Source of the DNA: Trinickia symbiotica
Lineage (GTDB): Bacteria; Pseudomonadota; Gammaproteobacteria; Burkholderiales; Burkholderiaceae
DNA length: 64,000 bases
Reading direction: 5' to 3'
Assembly (NCBI RefSeq): GCF_002934455.1
Contig: NZ_PTIR01000017.1
Location: forward strand, 62,001 to 126,000
Positions within the stretch are counted from its first letter, which is position 1. Each line of letters begins with the position of its first letter. A program made the translations under genes and the position numbers. Of the stretch, positions 63,401-64,000 are shown piece after piece. The notes under the pieces are model-generated. The model did no database searches, was not told the DNA's origin, and worked only from the letters and a program-made list of their open reading frames with translations.

Positions 63401-64000
63401 ATGTTCGATCAGCAAGTCGGCCGCCGTTACTGGCGCCTTTCTGCGCTTGCATTCGCGACAGCGGCAGCGTGGTCATCGCTGGCCTGCGCCGCAGCGCAGG
63501 TTCCGGCGGATGAGACGGAGTCTAGTGCAGCGGGCGAGCAGACCACGGATAAGGACCAGCAGGTCCAGCGCTTCGGTCATGTCGACGTCACGCGCAAGCG
63601 CGCAGTGAGCGGTGCGGCCGTCGCGACGAAGCAGACGCAGGACCGGGTGATGGATGTTTTGACGAAGGAGCAGATAGAAACCTTGCCGGATGCGACCGTC
63701 ACCGAGGTGGTGAAGCGTGTCGCCGGCGTATCGGTGAGCTTTAACTCGGACAACGTGAACGGTCGCGACGAGGCGCAGTTCGTCGCGATACGTGGCCTCG
63801 ACGCGAGCTACAACAATATCTCGTTCGACGGTGCGCCGATGGCCTCAACCGACCAGACGAGCCGCGGCGTACGCACGAATATGCTGCCGTCGTCGCTCGT
63901 CAAACAGGTGCAGGTCTTCAAGACCTGGCAGCCGGATCAGGACCCGAATGCGGTCGGCGGGTCCGTGAACATCGTCACGCGCAGCGCGTTCGACAACGGC
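63401..64000 (+). CDS. TonB-dependent outer-membrane receptor, N-terminal part
   Basis: About 200 codons; runs off the right edge. Signal peptide in RRYWRLSALAFATAAAWSSL. Then the plug: DVLTKEQIETLPDATVTEVV, VAGVSVSFN, EAQFVAIRGLDASYNNIS, and VKQVQVFKTWQPDQDPNAVG, GSVNIVTRSAFD. The last two resemble the Xanthomonas/Caulobacter type TonB receptors for sugars. Start at 63401 with GGGAAG 4-6 nt upstream; ATG 63380 is in frame. Likely takes up the substrate of the divergent GH-J enzyme. Confidence 0.88.
   Translation, partial: MFDQQVGRRYWRLSALAFATAAAWSSLACAAAQVPADETESSAAGEQTTDKDQQVQRFGHVDVTRKRAVSGAAVATKQTQDRVMDVLTKEQIETLPDATVTEVVKRVAGVSVSFNSDNVNGRDEAQFVAIRGLDASYNNISFDGAPMASTDQTSRGVRTNMLPSSLVKQVQVFKTWQPDQDPNAVGGSVNIVTRSAFDNG

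Noticed and set aside
59816-64000. Second attachment site (copy of the tRNA 3' end) within the window
   Set aside because: I searched for the T-arm and acceptor sequence by eye and found no second copy; attR, if present, is outside the window.
1-64000. CRISPR arrays, rRNA operons, complete insertion sequences
   Set aside because: No spaced direct repeats of CRISPR type, no rRNA, and no intact transposase with terminal repeats were seen.

Overview
The window looks like a chromosome segment of a high-GC betaproteobacterium of the Burkholderiaceae (Burkholderia, Paraburkholderia or Trinickia type). Pointers are the glgE-treS-glgB-glgX-treZ-malQ order with fused TreS-maltokinase and a very long GlgE, small families typical of the group (DUF3563, BPSS1780-like, DUF2782-like), an RpoD with a Lys/Ala-rich leader and acidic insert, and a tRNA gene directly after rpoD. 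Genus is inference; no rRNA is present.

Layout. 1-14309 (all minus): a tightly packed alpha-glucan/trehalose operon in which TreS-Pep2 makes maltose-1-phosphate, GlgE polymerises it, GlgB branches, GlgX debranches, and TreZ (with TreY, presumably left of the window) and MalQ recycle glucan to trehalose and glucose. 14310-18791: a 546-bp regulatory gap with inverted repeats, then the three subunits of a membrane-linked FAD glucose/sorbitol-type dehydrogenase, with a palindromic repeat that traps the Shine-Dalgarno of the cytochrome gene. 18855-35200: mixed accessory and metabolic genes (PPP phosphatase, RES/Xre toxin-antitoxin, EamA exporter, BNR-repeat protein with a MoaD-like partner, LysR/tautomerase pair, CHAD protein, ModE, PAP2 enzyme, PHB-depolymerase-like esterase, thrB, amn, mazEF, a frameshifted antitoxin). 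35201-57992: mostly housekeeping genes (LOG, polA, ndh, sseA-like, Rieske oxygenase, xseB-ispA-dxs, folE2, tsaD, a Na/Pi transporter fusion, rpsU, yqeY, dnaG, rpoD).

58063-64000 is the most striking part. The tRNA-Ile2(CAU) gene behind rpoD is interrupted in its anticodon loop by a 275-nt group I intron resembling the Azoarcus tRNA-Ile ribozyme. A tyrosine integrase of the tRNA-targeting type follows immediately, preceded by clustered TACCGTCA palindromes. Behind it lies a lower-GC, decayed accessory region: a fatty-acid-hydroxylase-like gene, a urea-ABC ATPase (UrtE-like) remnant, a LacI-family regulator killed by stop codons, a clan GH-J (GH32-like) enzyme and the start of a TonB-dependent receptor with a LacI-type operator between them.

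Limits: boundaries, families and motifs come from reading the sequence. No alignment, folding or database search was run, so family names rest on recognised motifs and gene order.
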